Positions 18,013-26,758 are shown, numbered from the stretch's first letter. The stretch is 64,000 nucleotides of DNA from an uncultured Paracoccaceae bacterium (GCA_947498415.1 CANMKB010000009.1:1-64000); one strand, 5' to 3'. Notes: generated from the sequence alone by a model not told the origin. Made by a program: numbers and translations.

Positions 18013-18929
18013 TGCCACAGAAAACCTATCAGGCCTTCGGCCTCCACATCCAATCAGACATTCTGTTATCTGCCCTTGAAGAGATAGAGTGCGATTTGAG
18101 TGATGTGGATATCTTTTTCTTAAGAGAAGGGGGCATCACCCGGCAAACCCATCTTGCCGATCCAGAGATTGATGTGCGCGCGGACGCTCAGTATTTTCAT
18201 TGGAAGGCCGTCGGGGCATTCTTAATTCGGGATGCCAAAACGGTTTTGATCCAGCCTCATGAAGACATCAGCGATCATCTGGTGTCTCAACCTCTCTTGG
18301 GTCTCGTGATGTCCGTTCTGCTAGAACAACGTGGGTTGCTAAGCCTTCATGCCAGCGCTGTTTCTTACAGCGGGCAGAATTTTTTGTTCATCGGAGATAA
18401 GGGCGCCGGCAAATCAACAACGGCGATGTCATTGATTGCAGCAGGGGCAATCCCACTGTCTGATGATCTGGTGCCCGTAGAAGTGTCTTCATTTGGGCAA
18501 CCCCACTTGCATCCCAGCTTTCCCACAACCAAGCTCTTTCCAGATTCTGAAAAAGCACTGCAATTCCAATCAGGTGTTTCGGGTAAACAGGTGCATCCCC
18601 ATAGCACAAAACGTCAGCTTCAACTGGGGCGACAACCTATGAATGGTCCCCAGAAAATCGACAGAATCTTTGTTCTGGAGCGAAGTCAAAACACCACAAA
18701 ACTAAGTGCCAGCATTTTGCCCGCGCATCAGGCCTTTGACGCTATTCGACACAACTGCTTTTTATCGAGATGTGGCGAACAACAATTAGGGCAGGCTCAT
18801 CAAATCGCACATTTGAGACGCTGCGGTGCTTTGATTGCGAACGTTCCAATTATGACAATGCACATTCCAGAAGACTTGGATCGCCTGCACGAGATACCGG
18901 AATTCATGTCGCAACTTTTGGCAGGCTAA
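18012..18929 (+). CDS. HPr-kinase-like lasso peptide kinase
   Basis: A protein of 305 residues. FIGDKGAGKSTTA (about 126-138) is the P-loop and LSDDLVPVE (about 149-157) the Asp-Asp motif of the HPr kinase/phosphorylase fold (PF07475). LSLHASAV lies before the P-loop, as in lasso and exopolysaccharide-associated HprK-like kinases. Homologues PadeK, ThcoK and SyanK phosphorylate the C-terminal Ser of lasso precursors. The precursor here ends in Ser45, which matches that substrate rule. The start codon overlaps the cyclase stop, so it is the last coupled gene of the B1-B2-C-K operon. A role outside the peptide (HprK-related systems of exopolysaccharide loci) is less likely given the precursor. 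Confidence 0.88.
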   Translation: MPQKTYQAFGLHIQSDILLSALEEIECDLSDVDIFFLREGGITRQTHLADPEIDVRADAQYFHWKAVGAFLIRDAKTVLIQPHEDISDHLVSQPLLGLVMSVLLEQRGLLSLHASAVSYSGQNFLFIGDKGAGKSTTAMSLIAAGAIPLSDDLVPVEVSSFGQPHLHPSFPTTKLFPDSEKALQFQSGVSGKQVHPHSTKRQLQLGRQPMNGPQKIDRIFVLERSQNTTKLSASILPAHQAFDAIRHNCFLSRCGEQQLGQAHQIAHLRRCGALIANVPIMTMHIPEDLDRLHEIPEFMSQLLAG

Positions 18930-19050
18930 GCCAATCGAAGCTTTGACTTTGGATGAAAGTTCTCTCGAGAATTCAAAATCCAATAATCAACATTATGCTA
19001 ATTTTACGATAATGACTTGCGACCTAGAGTATTATTGGGCCATAAATCTA

Positions 19051-19066
19051 TTAATTTTTAGTTAAT
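19051..19066. promoter_or_regulatory. CtrA-type box overlapping the start of a small membrane protein
   Basis: TTAA TTTTTAG TTAAT overlaps the ATG at 19065. If the gene starts there, the box would cover the ribosome-binding region, so either the mRNA is leaderless, a downstream GTG at 19080 is used, or the match is accidental. The 135-base gap 18930-19064 is AT-rich and shows no other gene. Confidence 0.35.
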
Positions 19067-19304
19067 GTTGGACAATTCCGTGCCAAAGTTCCTTTTTGTT
19101 GGATCTCTTTGTGGCCTAACCGCAAGCTTCCTTGCCTATATGCAAGGCTTACACTGGCTCAGTGTATTCTTGCTTTATTGCTTTGGCGCGACAATTGGGG
19201 TTGGCTTCTTGGCCGTTTCACTTGTGATCGCGCAAAGATACGACTCGACGAGAACGCGCAATGAAAATGCGGCGATTGAAAAACGCGCTTCAGAAAACAA
19301 CTGA
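19065..19304 (+). CDS. Small membrane protein of unknown function
   Basis: A protein of 79 residues (74 if the in-frame GTG at 19080 is the start). Two hydrophobic segments are visible: KFLFVGSLCGLTASFLAY (about 8-25) and SVFLLYCFGATIGVGFLAV (about 32-50). A charged tail follows (RYDSTRTRNENAAIEKRAS). No family was recognised. No ribosome-binding site is visible before 19065. It follows the lasso kinase by 135 bases on the same strand and converges with the DUF2793 gene. It could be an immunity or accessory protein of the lasso or exopolysaccharide locus, but nothing in the sequence proves this. Confidence 0.5.
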   Translation: MLDNSVPKFLFVGSLCGLTASFLAYMQGLHWLSVFLLYCFGATIGVGFLAVSLVIAQRYDSTRTRNENAAIEKRASENN

Positions 19305-19319
19305 ATTCGAAACGAAAAA

Positions 19320-19339
19320 GGCCCCAATACCTTGGGGCC
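19320..19339 (-). terminator. Rho-independent terminator of the DUF2793 gene
   Basis: GGCCCCAA pairs perfectly with TTGGGGCC around a 4-base loop. On the minus strand the stem is followed by TTTTT. It lies 14 bases past the DUF2793 stop codon. On the plus strand no T-run follows, so it may work only weakly for the small membrane protein gene. Confidence 0.85.
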
Positions 19340-19353
19340 GTTGCAGCTCAACT

Positions 19354-20313
19354 TTAACAAATAAAGCTATAAGTATATGTCGCGGCGCTTGATGTTCGAT
19401 TTTCAATTTGTAGGCCTCCGCCCGCAACAGAGATGCCCGAAGCCCCAATAGTAGACGATCCGCCCGTCAGGCTTTGAACGCCATGATCTTCAAAACCGGC
19501 TCCTATAGACATTACATTGAGTTGCGGTGAGCCTCCAATGCGAAAAGCCGCGATGAGTGCATGCTGCGCATCATATTGGGCGTCGCCCGCCAGCATCACA
19601 ATCACAACGCCTCCATCCGTCGGGGGGATCACATCTGCAACGGCATTACTTGCGATATCGACAGAGCCGCTCCGCATCGCTTTAATCGTGCTGCGGCCCG
19701 TGCTTGACTCAATGCGAACCGCTTCTGAAAAGTTTGAACCATCCTCGCTCACCTTGATCGTATAATCATCATTGCCCGCTAAACCCGTTTCAGCGCGACC
19801 CGACCAGTTCGATTGATACAAAAGCGATGCCACTTGCCCCGTCGCAGCCTTATTAACCTTAAGCTGATGGCCCGCGCCTGAGTGGCTAAACAGGCTTGCA
19901 GGTGAAGACACGGAAAGCGCATTGGTCGCATCAAAGCTTGCACCGATCCCAACCCCTGAAAGATTGTGTAGTGTGGGTTGGTGCATCGCCCAGCTGCCCG
20001 AAGAATACACGAGCAACATGTTGTCCGTTTCGTCCAGCGCAATCCAGCCCGCTTTGGGCGAAAGAAAAACCCATCCGGCATTACTCCAAGCGGCGACAGC
20101 CCCATCGTATCCAGACCACGCCAAAGTCGCATTTGACGCGACTATGTATCGATCGCCTTCATTCGGCGAGGCGGGTGGAATGGTAAGATCACGCGATTTA
20201 ACCGACAGCTGAACAACAGCATCCAGCAGGGCAAGCGCTTCGTTATGGGTGACATGTTTTTGCGCCTGTGCCGCCTCGATCAGGGGCAGGCTCAAATTGT
20301 TTGTACTTGGCAT
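19354..20313 (-). CDS. DUF2793 domain protein
   Basis: A protein of 319 residues. The N-terminus LSLPLIEAAQAQKHVTHNEA and the following GDRYIV, AWSNAGWVFLSPKAGW blocks match DUF2793, found in alphaproteobacterial phage-like and surface-associated proteins. A long beta-rich C-terminal part follows, ending TYSFIC. No signal peptide is seen. Function is not known; such domains resemble phage tail or receptor-binding proteins. It lies alone between a terminator and the OPX lipoprotein gene, in the exopolysaccharide region, with no other phage gene nearby. Confidence 0.75.
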   Translation of the reverse strand: MPSTNNLSLPLIEAAQAQKHVTHNEALALLDAVVQLSVKSRDLTIPPASPNEGDRYIVASNATLAWSGYDGAVAAWSNAGWVFLSPKAGWIALDETDNMLLVYSSGSWAMHQPTLHNLSGVGIGASFDATNALSVSSPASLFSHSGAGHQLKVNKAATGQVASLLYQSNWSGRAETGLAGNDDYTIKVSEDGSNFSEAVRIESSTGRSTIKAMRSGSVDIASNAVADVIPPTDGGVVIVMLAGDAQYDAQHALIAAFRIGGSPQLNVMSIGAGFEDHGVQSLTGGSSTIGASGISVAGGGLQIENRTSSAATYTYSFIC

Positions 20314-20417
20314 CAGAAACTCCGCTGGTGATTTGCGAAGTACCCTGAATTCGTAAGTGAAATCTGAGGTTACCGCTGCGCACGGAAAATGCGCAACGGC
20401 TCATAGAAAAGGAACGA

Positions 20418-21515
20418 TTATCTCAGCCCGCGGCCAACACCCAAGGCAGAGCCCATTAGGCCAAGGATCGTTTGGGCGGAATTGACCGGAGATTCAGTGG
20501 CCAACACAATGTCTTGCGGATTGATGTTAAAGTTTCGCGCCGCAAACAGACCGTCTGCGGTTGTTAGATCAAGCGTAAAAATCGTGCGGGCATTAAGCGG
20601 GCCATTGGGCTTGACGGCATTTTCCGGATACTCCCGCAAAATCAGAACCCCCTTTGGGTTACCTCGTGCGTCGTTCAAGCCGCCGATCAAAGACAAGGCT
20701 TCAATGGCTGATACATGTTCCTGAGGAAAGAAAACCTGCGCCTCGGTTCCCGTCGCGCCAAGCGCCACAAAATAGCGATCATCTGGCAAAAACACGATCT
20801 GATCATTTCCGCGCAATATGACGTTGCGGTTCGGTTTTGCCAAAAGTGACGTGACTGGAATCTGGTAGGTTTTGCCGGCACGCGTCAGCTGCGCCAATGG
20901 ATTTCGAAGCGCCGGATCAACACCTCCCGCCTTGGCCAATAAACTCAACAGAGACGTATTCTGGTTCTCCAGCGGATATGAACCAGGTGTCTCGACACCG
21001 CCGATTACATCAACAGAGCTATTTGGCCCTTGCGTCAGCAGCAGTTGAACCTGCGCGGAATTGCTAATTTCTTCGAGCTCACTTTGAATTGCTTTGCGAG
21101 CTTGTGATTGCGTCATCCCTGACACCACGAGATCACCGATATAGGGAACAAACACCGTGCCGCTTGGCGATACGATCAATTCCTGAATTTCGGTTTGTCT
21201 TAGACCTGCGCCAATCAAAAGGGAATTTTCAGAGCTGTCCCAAATGGTCAAAGCCAATTCATCACCGGGTTTAATACGCAGAGAAGATGAACCTCTGGTG
21301 GCGTTAAACCAATGATAGTGACCATGCCACCCTGTGGCAGGCCACGCGGCGATACGATCTATGTTATCACGAGAAACCGGCTCAACGGCAAAGTCCGCAG
21401 GCTCCCCTTGTTGTGCACTCAGCACTTCGCTTTCAATGGCCGCGCCACGTGGTAATTCACACGCGGCAAGCAAAGTGAAAGCCAGAAGGGAGATGCCTGT
21501 TTTGAATGGAGTCAT
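20418..21515 (-). CDS. Polysaccharide export lipoprotein (Wza/KpsD-like OPX)
   Basis: A protein of 365 residues from the ATG at 21515, chosen because it starts a lipoprotein signal peptide: a hydrophobic stretch ends in the lipobox LLAAC. An in-frame start at 21575 would add 20 polar residues. The mature part has LRIKPGDEL (polysaccharide export domain, PF02563), then GTVFVPYIGDLVVSG and SLBB-like blocks with DVIGGVETPGSYPLEN and ALGATGTEAQVFFP. It should form the outer-membrane passage for the polymer, working with the co-polymerase at 7435. It is the second OPX gene of the locus. A degenerate CtrA-like match (TTAA-N7-CAAC at 21669-21683) lies about 150 bases upstream. Confidence 0.86.
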   Translation of the reverse strand: MTPFKTGISLLAFTLLAACELPRGAAIESEVLSAQQGEPADFAVEPVSRDNIDRIAAWPATGWHGHYHWFNATRGSSSLRIKPGDELALTIWDSSENSLLIGAGLRQTEIQELIVSPSGTVFVPYIGDLVVSGMTQSQARKAIQSELEEISNSAQVQLLLTQGPNSSVDVIGGVETPGSYPLENQNTSLLSLLAKAGGVDPALRNPLAQLTRAGKTYQIPVTSLLAKPNRNVILRGNDQIVFLPDDRYFVALGATGTEAQVFFPQEHVSAIEALSLIGGLNDARGNPKGVLILREYPENAVKPNGPLNARTIFTLDLTTADGLFAARNFNINPQDIVLATESPVNSAQTILGLMGSALGVGRGLR

Positions 21516-21725
21516 TTTTATTATGTTACCCAAAGCCTCATTAACCACTTTTCTAGTCTCAAAGTTAAAATTCACAAAGAAACAAAGGAAACAGAGTGCA
21601 TTTCAGGGCTGAGTTGTCTATTTCAGAACACAGTCGCCTTAAGAAGGCAGCGTAAAAATTTGATTTTGTTAAATTTATTCAACATCGCGCATCATAGGTA
21701 GGTGACATTCCCGAGGGTCTCGCCC

Positions 21726-22646
21726 TCAATCGTCACCCTGATCTGCGGTTAACTTCTCCCACAGCTCATCCAATGGAGCCTTTTTGTTTTCCCGACGGCG
21801 ATAAATTCGCACGTCCAGCTCAGCTTCCCAACTGGGCCCGCCTGCTCGAACAAGTTCTCCACTTGCCAACTCGGATGCACACATTCTCAACGGCAACCAA
21901 CCCAGCCCAAACCCTTCTGAAATCAAAGCCTTCACAGAGTTTGCCAAGGCGTTTTGGCTCACCGAAAGGGTTTTGGGCACCTTTGGGTGGATATGGAGCA
22001 ACGCATCGACAACAGGCCTGAACGCTGAGGATGCGTTATAAGTGAGCAGAGGTACACGAAGCTTTTCTTGGAAATCCATTTGATACATCGCACTTCCGTC
22101 TGGCGCGGGCTTAGACACCGGCACCAACTGATCATTGTAGAGCGAGAGGTATTCGAATTGGGCTATTTCCAGCGGCGCTAAGTAGGCCATCGAGGAGTGC
22201 CAATAGTTCAGGATAACATCGCAATACCCCTGCTGAAGCGCGTTGACGAATTTATCAGCCGGCCATGACGCCGAATTCAAATCAATCGACAGGCTTCCCT
22301 CAGGCACCAAAGACGCAATGTGAGTTTTGTAATACGTGGTGTAAAGCGACTGCGAAGCCGCAAATCGAACCACATTTTCGCCAGCAGCATCAATGGCTTG
22401 GCATCGCTCTATCGTATCATCGTGCATTTGCAACATCATGCGAGCTTGCGTGACAAACACGTCGCCCGCTGGGGTCAAAGACAATGGCAATGTTTCGCGA
22501 TTGATCAGCTGAACACCCACGTGATTTTCAAGTGCACGGATGCGACGTGAAAATGCCGGTTGGCTCACGTTACGCTCTTCGGCCGCGCGGGAAAAATTCC
22601 GACACGCTGCCAAAGTTTCAAAATCCTTGAGCCAACTGAATTCCAA
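21726..22646 (-). CDS. LysR family transcriptional regulator
   Basis: A protein of 306 residues starting with TTG, preceded by AGGTGA. The N-terminal FETLAACRNFSRAAEERNVS, then QPAFSRRIRALE is the winged helix-turn-helix of LysR proteins. The rest is the LysR substrate-binding domain. It ends the minus-strand group that starts with the peptide ABC transporter: its start is 20 bases after the stop of the last transporter gene. It may therefore be co-transcribed and control peptide uptake. The effector is unknown. Confidence 0.9.
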   Translation of the reverse strand: MEFSWLKDFETLAACRNFSRAAEERNVSQPAFSRRIRALENHVGVQLINRETLPLSLTPAGDVFVTQARMMLQMHDDTIERCQAIDAAGENVVRFAASQSLYTTYYKTHIASLVPEGSLSIDLNSASWPADKFVNALQQGYCDVILNYWHSSMAYLAPLEIAQFEYLSLYNDQLVPVSKPAPDGSAMYQMDFQEKLRVPLLTYNASSAFRPVVDALLHIHPKVPKTLSVSQNALANSVKALISEGFGLGWLPLRMCASELASGELVRAGGPSWEAELDVRIYRRRENKKAPLDELWEKLTADQGDD

Positions 22647-22666
22647 ATTTCACCTGTAACCTGGGT

Positions 22667-23704
22667 TTAAACCTGGGCTGTCATTCGATCTTCTTCGACA
22701 GCATGGCAGGCAACAAGGCTTCCGTCCGGCTGCTGCAATGCTTTGGGCTGCTCTTCATCACAACGTTTGTCGGCAAAGGCACAACGGCTCTTAAAAGGGC
22801 ACCCTTTGGGCAAATTGATTGGCGTCGGGATCTCTCCCTTTAATCGAATATGATTTGGCCGATCATCTTTCAGCTGCGGCACCGCCGACAGCAGAGCCTT
22901 TGTATACGGGTGTTTCGGATTTCTGAAAAGAGTTTCAGTATCAGAGACTTCGCAAATTGACCCTAAGTAAAGCACAACAACGCGGGTGCCAAAATGCTCA
23001 ACAACACTCAGATCATGGGTGATGAAAAGATAAGTCAGCCCCCTACTCTCTTTGGCTTCGAGCATCAGATTCAAAACTTGCGCCTGAATCGAAACATCCA
23101 AAGCAGAGATCGGTTCGTCGGCAACGATGAACTCTGGATCAACGGTCAAGGCCCGGGCGATCGCGATACGTTGCCTTTGGCCGCCAGAAAACTCATGTGG
23201 ATAGCGCTTGGCCCAAGCCGGGTCGACACCTACAGAGCGCATCACATCAATCACTCGCTCGCTGACCTCCGTCGCGGAAAATCCCGGATTGTGATGGCGG
23301 ACAGGCTCTTCAAGAGATTGAAGGATCGTCATGCGTGGGTTGAGCGAGGCATATGGGTTTTGAAAGATCATCTGGATTTTTTTGCGCAACGGGCGCATCG
23401 CTTGCCGGCCCAAATGATCAATGCGGTTGCCTTCGTAATGAATTTCACCGCGGGTTGGTGTTAAAAGCCCGGCCACGAGACGTGCCACAGTGGATTTGCC
23501 ACAGCCACTCTCGCCGACCACACAAACGGCTTCGCCTTTGTGGACATCCAAAGAAACACCATTCACAGCGTGAACAGCACGGGTTTCGCGTCGAATTTTA
23601 CCTCCGCGCAACTTTAAGGTTTCAAGAAACCCTCTATCGAGATCGAATTTCTTTTCGAGCCCTTTGATTTCAAGCAAAGGGGCCTGATCTGTCATGTTGC
23701 TCAT
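22667..23704 (-). CDS. Peptide ABC transporter ATP-binding protein (DppF/OppF type)
   Basis: A protein of 345 residues. Walker A VGESGCGKSTVARL (about 63-76), signature FSGGQRQRIAIARAL (about 167-181), Walker B IVADEPISALD, and the C-terminal oligopeptide/dipeptide extension with a Cys-containing motif (KGCPFKSRCAFADKRC). It supplies energy for uptake with the partner ATPase encoded just upstream. Its ATG overlaps the stop of that gene by 4 bases (ATGA). The C-terminal Cys-rich block is usual for Opp/Dpp ATPases. Confidence 0.93.
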   Translation of the reverse strand: MSNMTDQAPLLEIKGLEKKFDLDRGFLETLKLRGGKIRRETRAVHAVNGVSLDVHKGEAVCVVGESGCGKSTVARLVAGLLTPTRGEIHYEGNRIDHLGRQAMRPLRKKIQMIFQNPYASLNPRMTILQSLEEPVRHHNPGFSATEVSERVIDVMRSVGVDPAWAKRYPHEFSGGQRQRIAIARALTVDPEFIVADEPISALDVSIQAQVLNLMLEAKESRGLTYLFITHDLSVVEHFGTRVVVLYLGSICEVSDTETLFRNPKHPYTKALLSAVPQLKDDRPNHIRLKGEIPTPINLPKGCPFKSRCAFADKRCDEEQPKALQQPDGSLVACHAVEEDRMTAQV

Positions 23705-24696
23705 GCTTCTTGATCCTCAAGCTGCGTTTCCAACTGCAATCGGTGAACTTCGTGGCAAGCAACCTCGACTTCGCCATATTGGCTAATCTTCGGAATTTGG
23801 CTCCGGCAAGTATCCGTCGCAAATTCACACCGCGGGTTAAACGCACAACCGGATGGGATTTGGGCCAATGTTGGCATGTTGCCAGGGATTTGACGCAGAC
23901 GCTCACCAGGTTGAGTTTGCTGAGGCAGCGCATTGATCAAACCCTGCGTATAGGGGTGTTGCGGATCATTGATGATAGATCGCGTGCGTCCACTTTCGAT
24001 AATGCGCCCTGCGTACATTACCAAAGTCCGCTCGGTCATTTGACTAACAACACCAAGGTCATGCGTGATCAGGATCAACCCAACTTGATTGGACTGGCAC
24101 AGTTCCAACATCAGCTCCATGATGTCGGCCTGAATGGTAACATCCAACGCGGTCGTCGGCTCGTCTGCGATAATCAACTGCGGATCAAGCAACAGGGCGA
24201 TCGCAATAATGATACGCTGTCGCATACCGCCCGACAATTCATGTGGATATTGATCAAGCCGTTCTTCGGGCGACGGAATGTAAACCTCGCGCAGCTTTAC
24301 AACAGCGATCTGACGGGCCTCTTCGTGTGAGACCTTTCGGTGCGCTCGAAGGGTTTCTACCATCTGCTGACCGATTGTGAGAACCGGGTTCAATGTCACC
24401 ATCGGATCTTGAAAGATCATCGCGATGCGGTTGCCACGAATTTCGCGCAACTGCTTGTTATTCATCGTGACAACATCCTGACCGTCAAACAGGATTTCGC
24501 CACTGTCGATAAACCCCGGGCGGCTAAGCAAATTCATCAAGGCAAATCCGGTGATCGACTTCCCTGCCCCGCTTTCCCCCACGATTCCAAGGCGTTCGCC
24601 TTTGGCCAAATCAAAGGAAATTCCATTCAGTGCGGTGACGGTTTCGTCACGCATCGCAAACTTGACGTTCAGGTCTCTGACAGACAGCAAAGACAT
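23701..24696 (-). CDS. Peptide ABC transporter ATP-binding protein (DppD/OppD type)
   Basis: A protein of 331 residues. The start at 24696 (MSLLSVRDL) is chosen over an in-frame upstream codon because AGGATAA lies just before it and the gene then follows the permease by 4 bases. Walker [15 protein letters not shown], signature [16 protein letters not shown] and Walker [11 protein letters not shown] are clear. The C-terminal extension has the oligopeptide motif with CAFNPRC. It pairs with the DppF-type ATPase to drive peptide, or peptide-like, uptake at the inner membrane. Confidence 0.93.
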   Translation of the reverse strand: MSLLSVRDLNVKFAMRDETVTALNGISFDLAKGERLGIVGESGAGKSITGFALMNLLSRPGFIDSGEILFDGQDVVTMNNKQLREIRGNRIAMIFQDPMVTLNPVLTIGQQMVETLRAHRKVSHEEARQIAVVKLREVYIPSPEERLDQYPHELSGGMRQRIIIAIALLLDPQLIIADEPTTALDVTIQADIMELMLELCQSNQVGLILITHDLGVVSQMTERTLVMYAGRIIESGRTRSIINDPQHPYTQGLINALPQQTQPGERLRQIPGNMPTLAQIPSGCAFNPRCEFATDTCRSQIPKISQYGEVEVACHEVHRLQLETQLEDQEA

Positions 24697-24700
24697 CGCG

Positions 24701-25645
24701 TTATCCTTTGTAGAGTTTCGGGTTGAGCACGTCACGTACCCAGTCACCCAGCAGGTTAATCACGAGAACCAACACCACCAGCACCACACCTGGGATCACA
24801 GTGATCCACCAGCTGCCCGAGTAGATGTAGTCAAACCCAGACGAGATCAGCGAACCCAGCGACGGTTGGCTGGGTGGCATTCCAAGGCCCAAGAACGACA
24901 GAGACGCCTCTGAAATGATCGCGTTGGCGACTTGCACTGTTGAAATCACAAATATCGGTGACAGAGAATTGGGCAGGATATGCCGCAGCATGATCCGCAT
25001 CGGACCGAACCCAAGAACCCGCGCGCTGTCGATGTATTCTTTCTTTTTCTCAGCCAAAACCGTTGCCCGCACCGTGCGCGCATATTGCGGCCATTCCGCG
25101 ACCCCGATTACAGCAATCAAAAAGAACACCGCATACCGATTGAATAGCTCAGACCCAAACAGGGCCTGTGTCACCGCAAGGAAAATGATCGCGACCATCA
25201 AAGTAGAAAAGGAAAGCTGAATATCTGCAAGGCGCATCAGCAAGTTATCAGTGCGCCCGCCAACGTACCCCGCCACCAGACCAATCGAGATGCCCAGAAA
25301 GGCCTGCAAGGCTACAGCGCAAATCCCGATGATAATCGACAGGCGCGTGCCGTATAGAATGGTGGACCAAAGATCGCGCCCTTGATCATCAGTGCCCAGC
25401 ACAAACTCAGGCAAGGCACCCTCGACCCATGCTGGCGGGTATTCGGAATTCAGCAGATCAATCTGCGCCGGATCATAGGGATTATACGGTGCGATGACCG
25501 GCGCAAGAAACGCACAGATTGCGATAATGATAAACACAACAAAGCTGGCAACCGCCACCGGATTACGGCGAAAGCTGTACATCATGTTGCTGTCCATGAT
25601 CTTGGCAAAGCGTGAAAGTTGCTGTTGCTGGCTTAGGTCACTCAT
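24701..25645 (-). CDS. Peptide ABC transporter permease (DppC type)
   Basis: A protein of 314 residues with a cytoplasmic N-terminus (FRRNPVAVASFVVFI, the N-terminal domain of OppC-like permeases). About six membrane segments follow, together with the EAA loop DSARVLGFGPMRIMLRHILPN that contacts the ATPase. A TDDQGRDLWS motif typical of DppC/OppC lies in the first periplasmic loop. It starts 2 bases after the DppB-type gene. Confidence 0.93.
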   Translation of the reverse strand: MSDLSQQQQLSRFAKIMDSNMMYSFRRNPVAVASFVVFIIIAICAFLAPVIAPYNPYDPAQIDLLNSEYPPAWVEGALPEFVLGTDDQGRDLWSTILYGTRLSIIIGICAVALQAFLGISIGLVAGYVGGRTDNLLMRLADIQLSFSTLMVAIIFLAVTQALFGSELFNRYAVFFLIAVIGVAEWPQYARTVRATVLAEKKKEYIDSARVLGFGPMRIMLRHILPNSLSPIFVISTVQVANAIISEASLSFLGLGMPPSQPSLGSLISSGFDYIYSGSWWITVIPGVVLVVLVLVINLLGDWVRDVLNPKLYKG

Positions 25646-25647
25646 AA

Positions 25648-26628
25648 TTATGCGCCCATCCGTGCAAGATTTACAGTTGGGTTCACAAGGCCATAGATCA
25701 GATCAACAATCGTGTTGGTCACCACAAAGATTCCGCCCACAACAATCAGGTAGGCCACGATCAAAGGTGTATCCACACGATTTACCGCCTCTAGGAACAT
25801 AAAACCCATGCCGGGCCACTGAAACACGGTTTCCGTCAAAATGGTGTAGGCCACCATGGTGCCGATCTGCACGCCGCCCACTGTGATGACAGGCAACAAA
25901 GTGTTCTTCAACGCATGTACGAAATAGATGCGCCACGGGTTAATGCCTTTGGCTGTCGCATAGCGCACGTATTCACTTTGCAGAACTTCCATCATCTCAG
26001 CACGGATCAATCGCACAAACAGCGGCAACATGATTGAGGCCAAGGCGATCGACGGCATGAGGATATGAAGCCATCCGTCCGCGGTCGCAAAGTTGGTTTC
26101 CCAATAGCCCCAAACAGGCACAATATCGCCGCGACCGAAGCTGGGCAGCCACCCAAGCTCTACCGAGAATAAGAAAATCATAAGAATGGCGGTCAAGAAA
26201 ACAGGAACCGAAATCCCCACAATCGACAGCCCCATAATACCCCGAGACAAAATCGTGTTGGGTTTAATCGCTGTATAAACGCCCAGAGGCACGGACAGGC
26301 CGATGATGATGATTGTCGCCCCCAAAACAAGCTCTAGCGTTGCGGGGAGCTTTTTTAGAATAACGTCAAGCGCAGGCTCTTTAAAGAAATAGGACGTCCC
26401 GAGGTCACCTTGCAATGCATTGCTGACAAACCGCAAGTACTGCGCCAAGAAAGGATCGTTTAACCCTAACTCTTCTCGCAACTGCTGACGTACCTCTTCA
26501 GAAACCGACTGCCCCACCAGCTCGCGCAGGGGGTCACCCAAATTACCCTGAATGGCAAAAGCAATCAGCGAGATGACAAACATCACGGCAATCGCCTGAA
26601 AAACTCGTTTCACGAGATAGGCAAACAT
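25648..26628 (-). CDS. Peptide ABC transporter permease (DppB type)
   Basis: A protein of 326 residues from ATG 26628; a GTG 9 bases earlier is also possible. The N-terminal LVKRVFQAIAVMFVISLIAF, LGLNDPFLAQYLRFVSNALQGDLG block and six membrane segments are standard for DppB/OppB permeases, as is the EAA loop around YVRYATAKGINPWRI. It is separated from the substrate-binding protein gene by 130 bases containing a strong hairpin, and from the DppC gene by 2 bases. Confidence 0.93.
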   Translation of the reverse strand: MFAYLVKRVFQAIAVMFVISLIAFAIQGNLGDPLRELVGQSVSEEVRQQLREELGLNDPFLAQYLRFVSNALQGDLGTSYFFKEPALDVILKKLPATLELVLGATIIIIGLSVPLGVYTAIKPNTILSRGIMGLSIVGISVPVFLTAILMIFLFSVELGWLPSFGRGDIVPVWGYWETNFATADGWLHILMPSIALASIMLPLFVRLIRAEMMEVLQSEYVRYATAKGINPWRIYFVHALKNTLLPVITVGGVQIGTMVAYTILTETVFQWPGMGFMFLEAVNRVDTPLIVAYLIVVGGIFVVTNTIVDLIYGLVNPTVNLARMGA

Positions 26629-26717
26629 TCTTCTCACCCAAATTCGAGATGTCCCAATCCGGCCGCGCGTCGGCCGGGCTTTCCCCAGATTTCAATATTT
26701 CTATCTTAGGAATGGCG

Positions 26718-26749
26718 CTTTGGGCCAGCACTGTTTGGCTGGCCCAAAG
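26718..26749 (-). other. 12-bp stem-loop between binding-protein and permease genes
   Basis: CTTTGGGCCAGC pairs perfectly with GCTGGCCCAAAG around an 8-base loop. It lies just after the binding-protein stop codon (26759) and before the permease start. No T-run follows on the minus strand. Such stem-loops commonly protect the binding-protein mRNA and reduce read-through, giving more binding protein than permease. Confidence 0.75.
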
Positions 26750-26758
26750 GACGTGGGC

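Noticed and set aside
21669..21683. A sixth CtrA box (TTAA-N7-CAAC) before the OPX lipoprotein
   Set aside because: One half is degenerate, so it was not counted.
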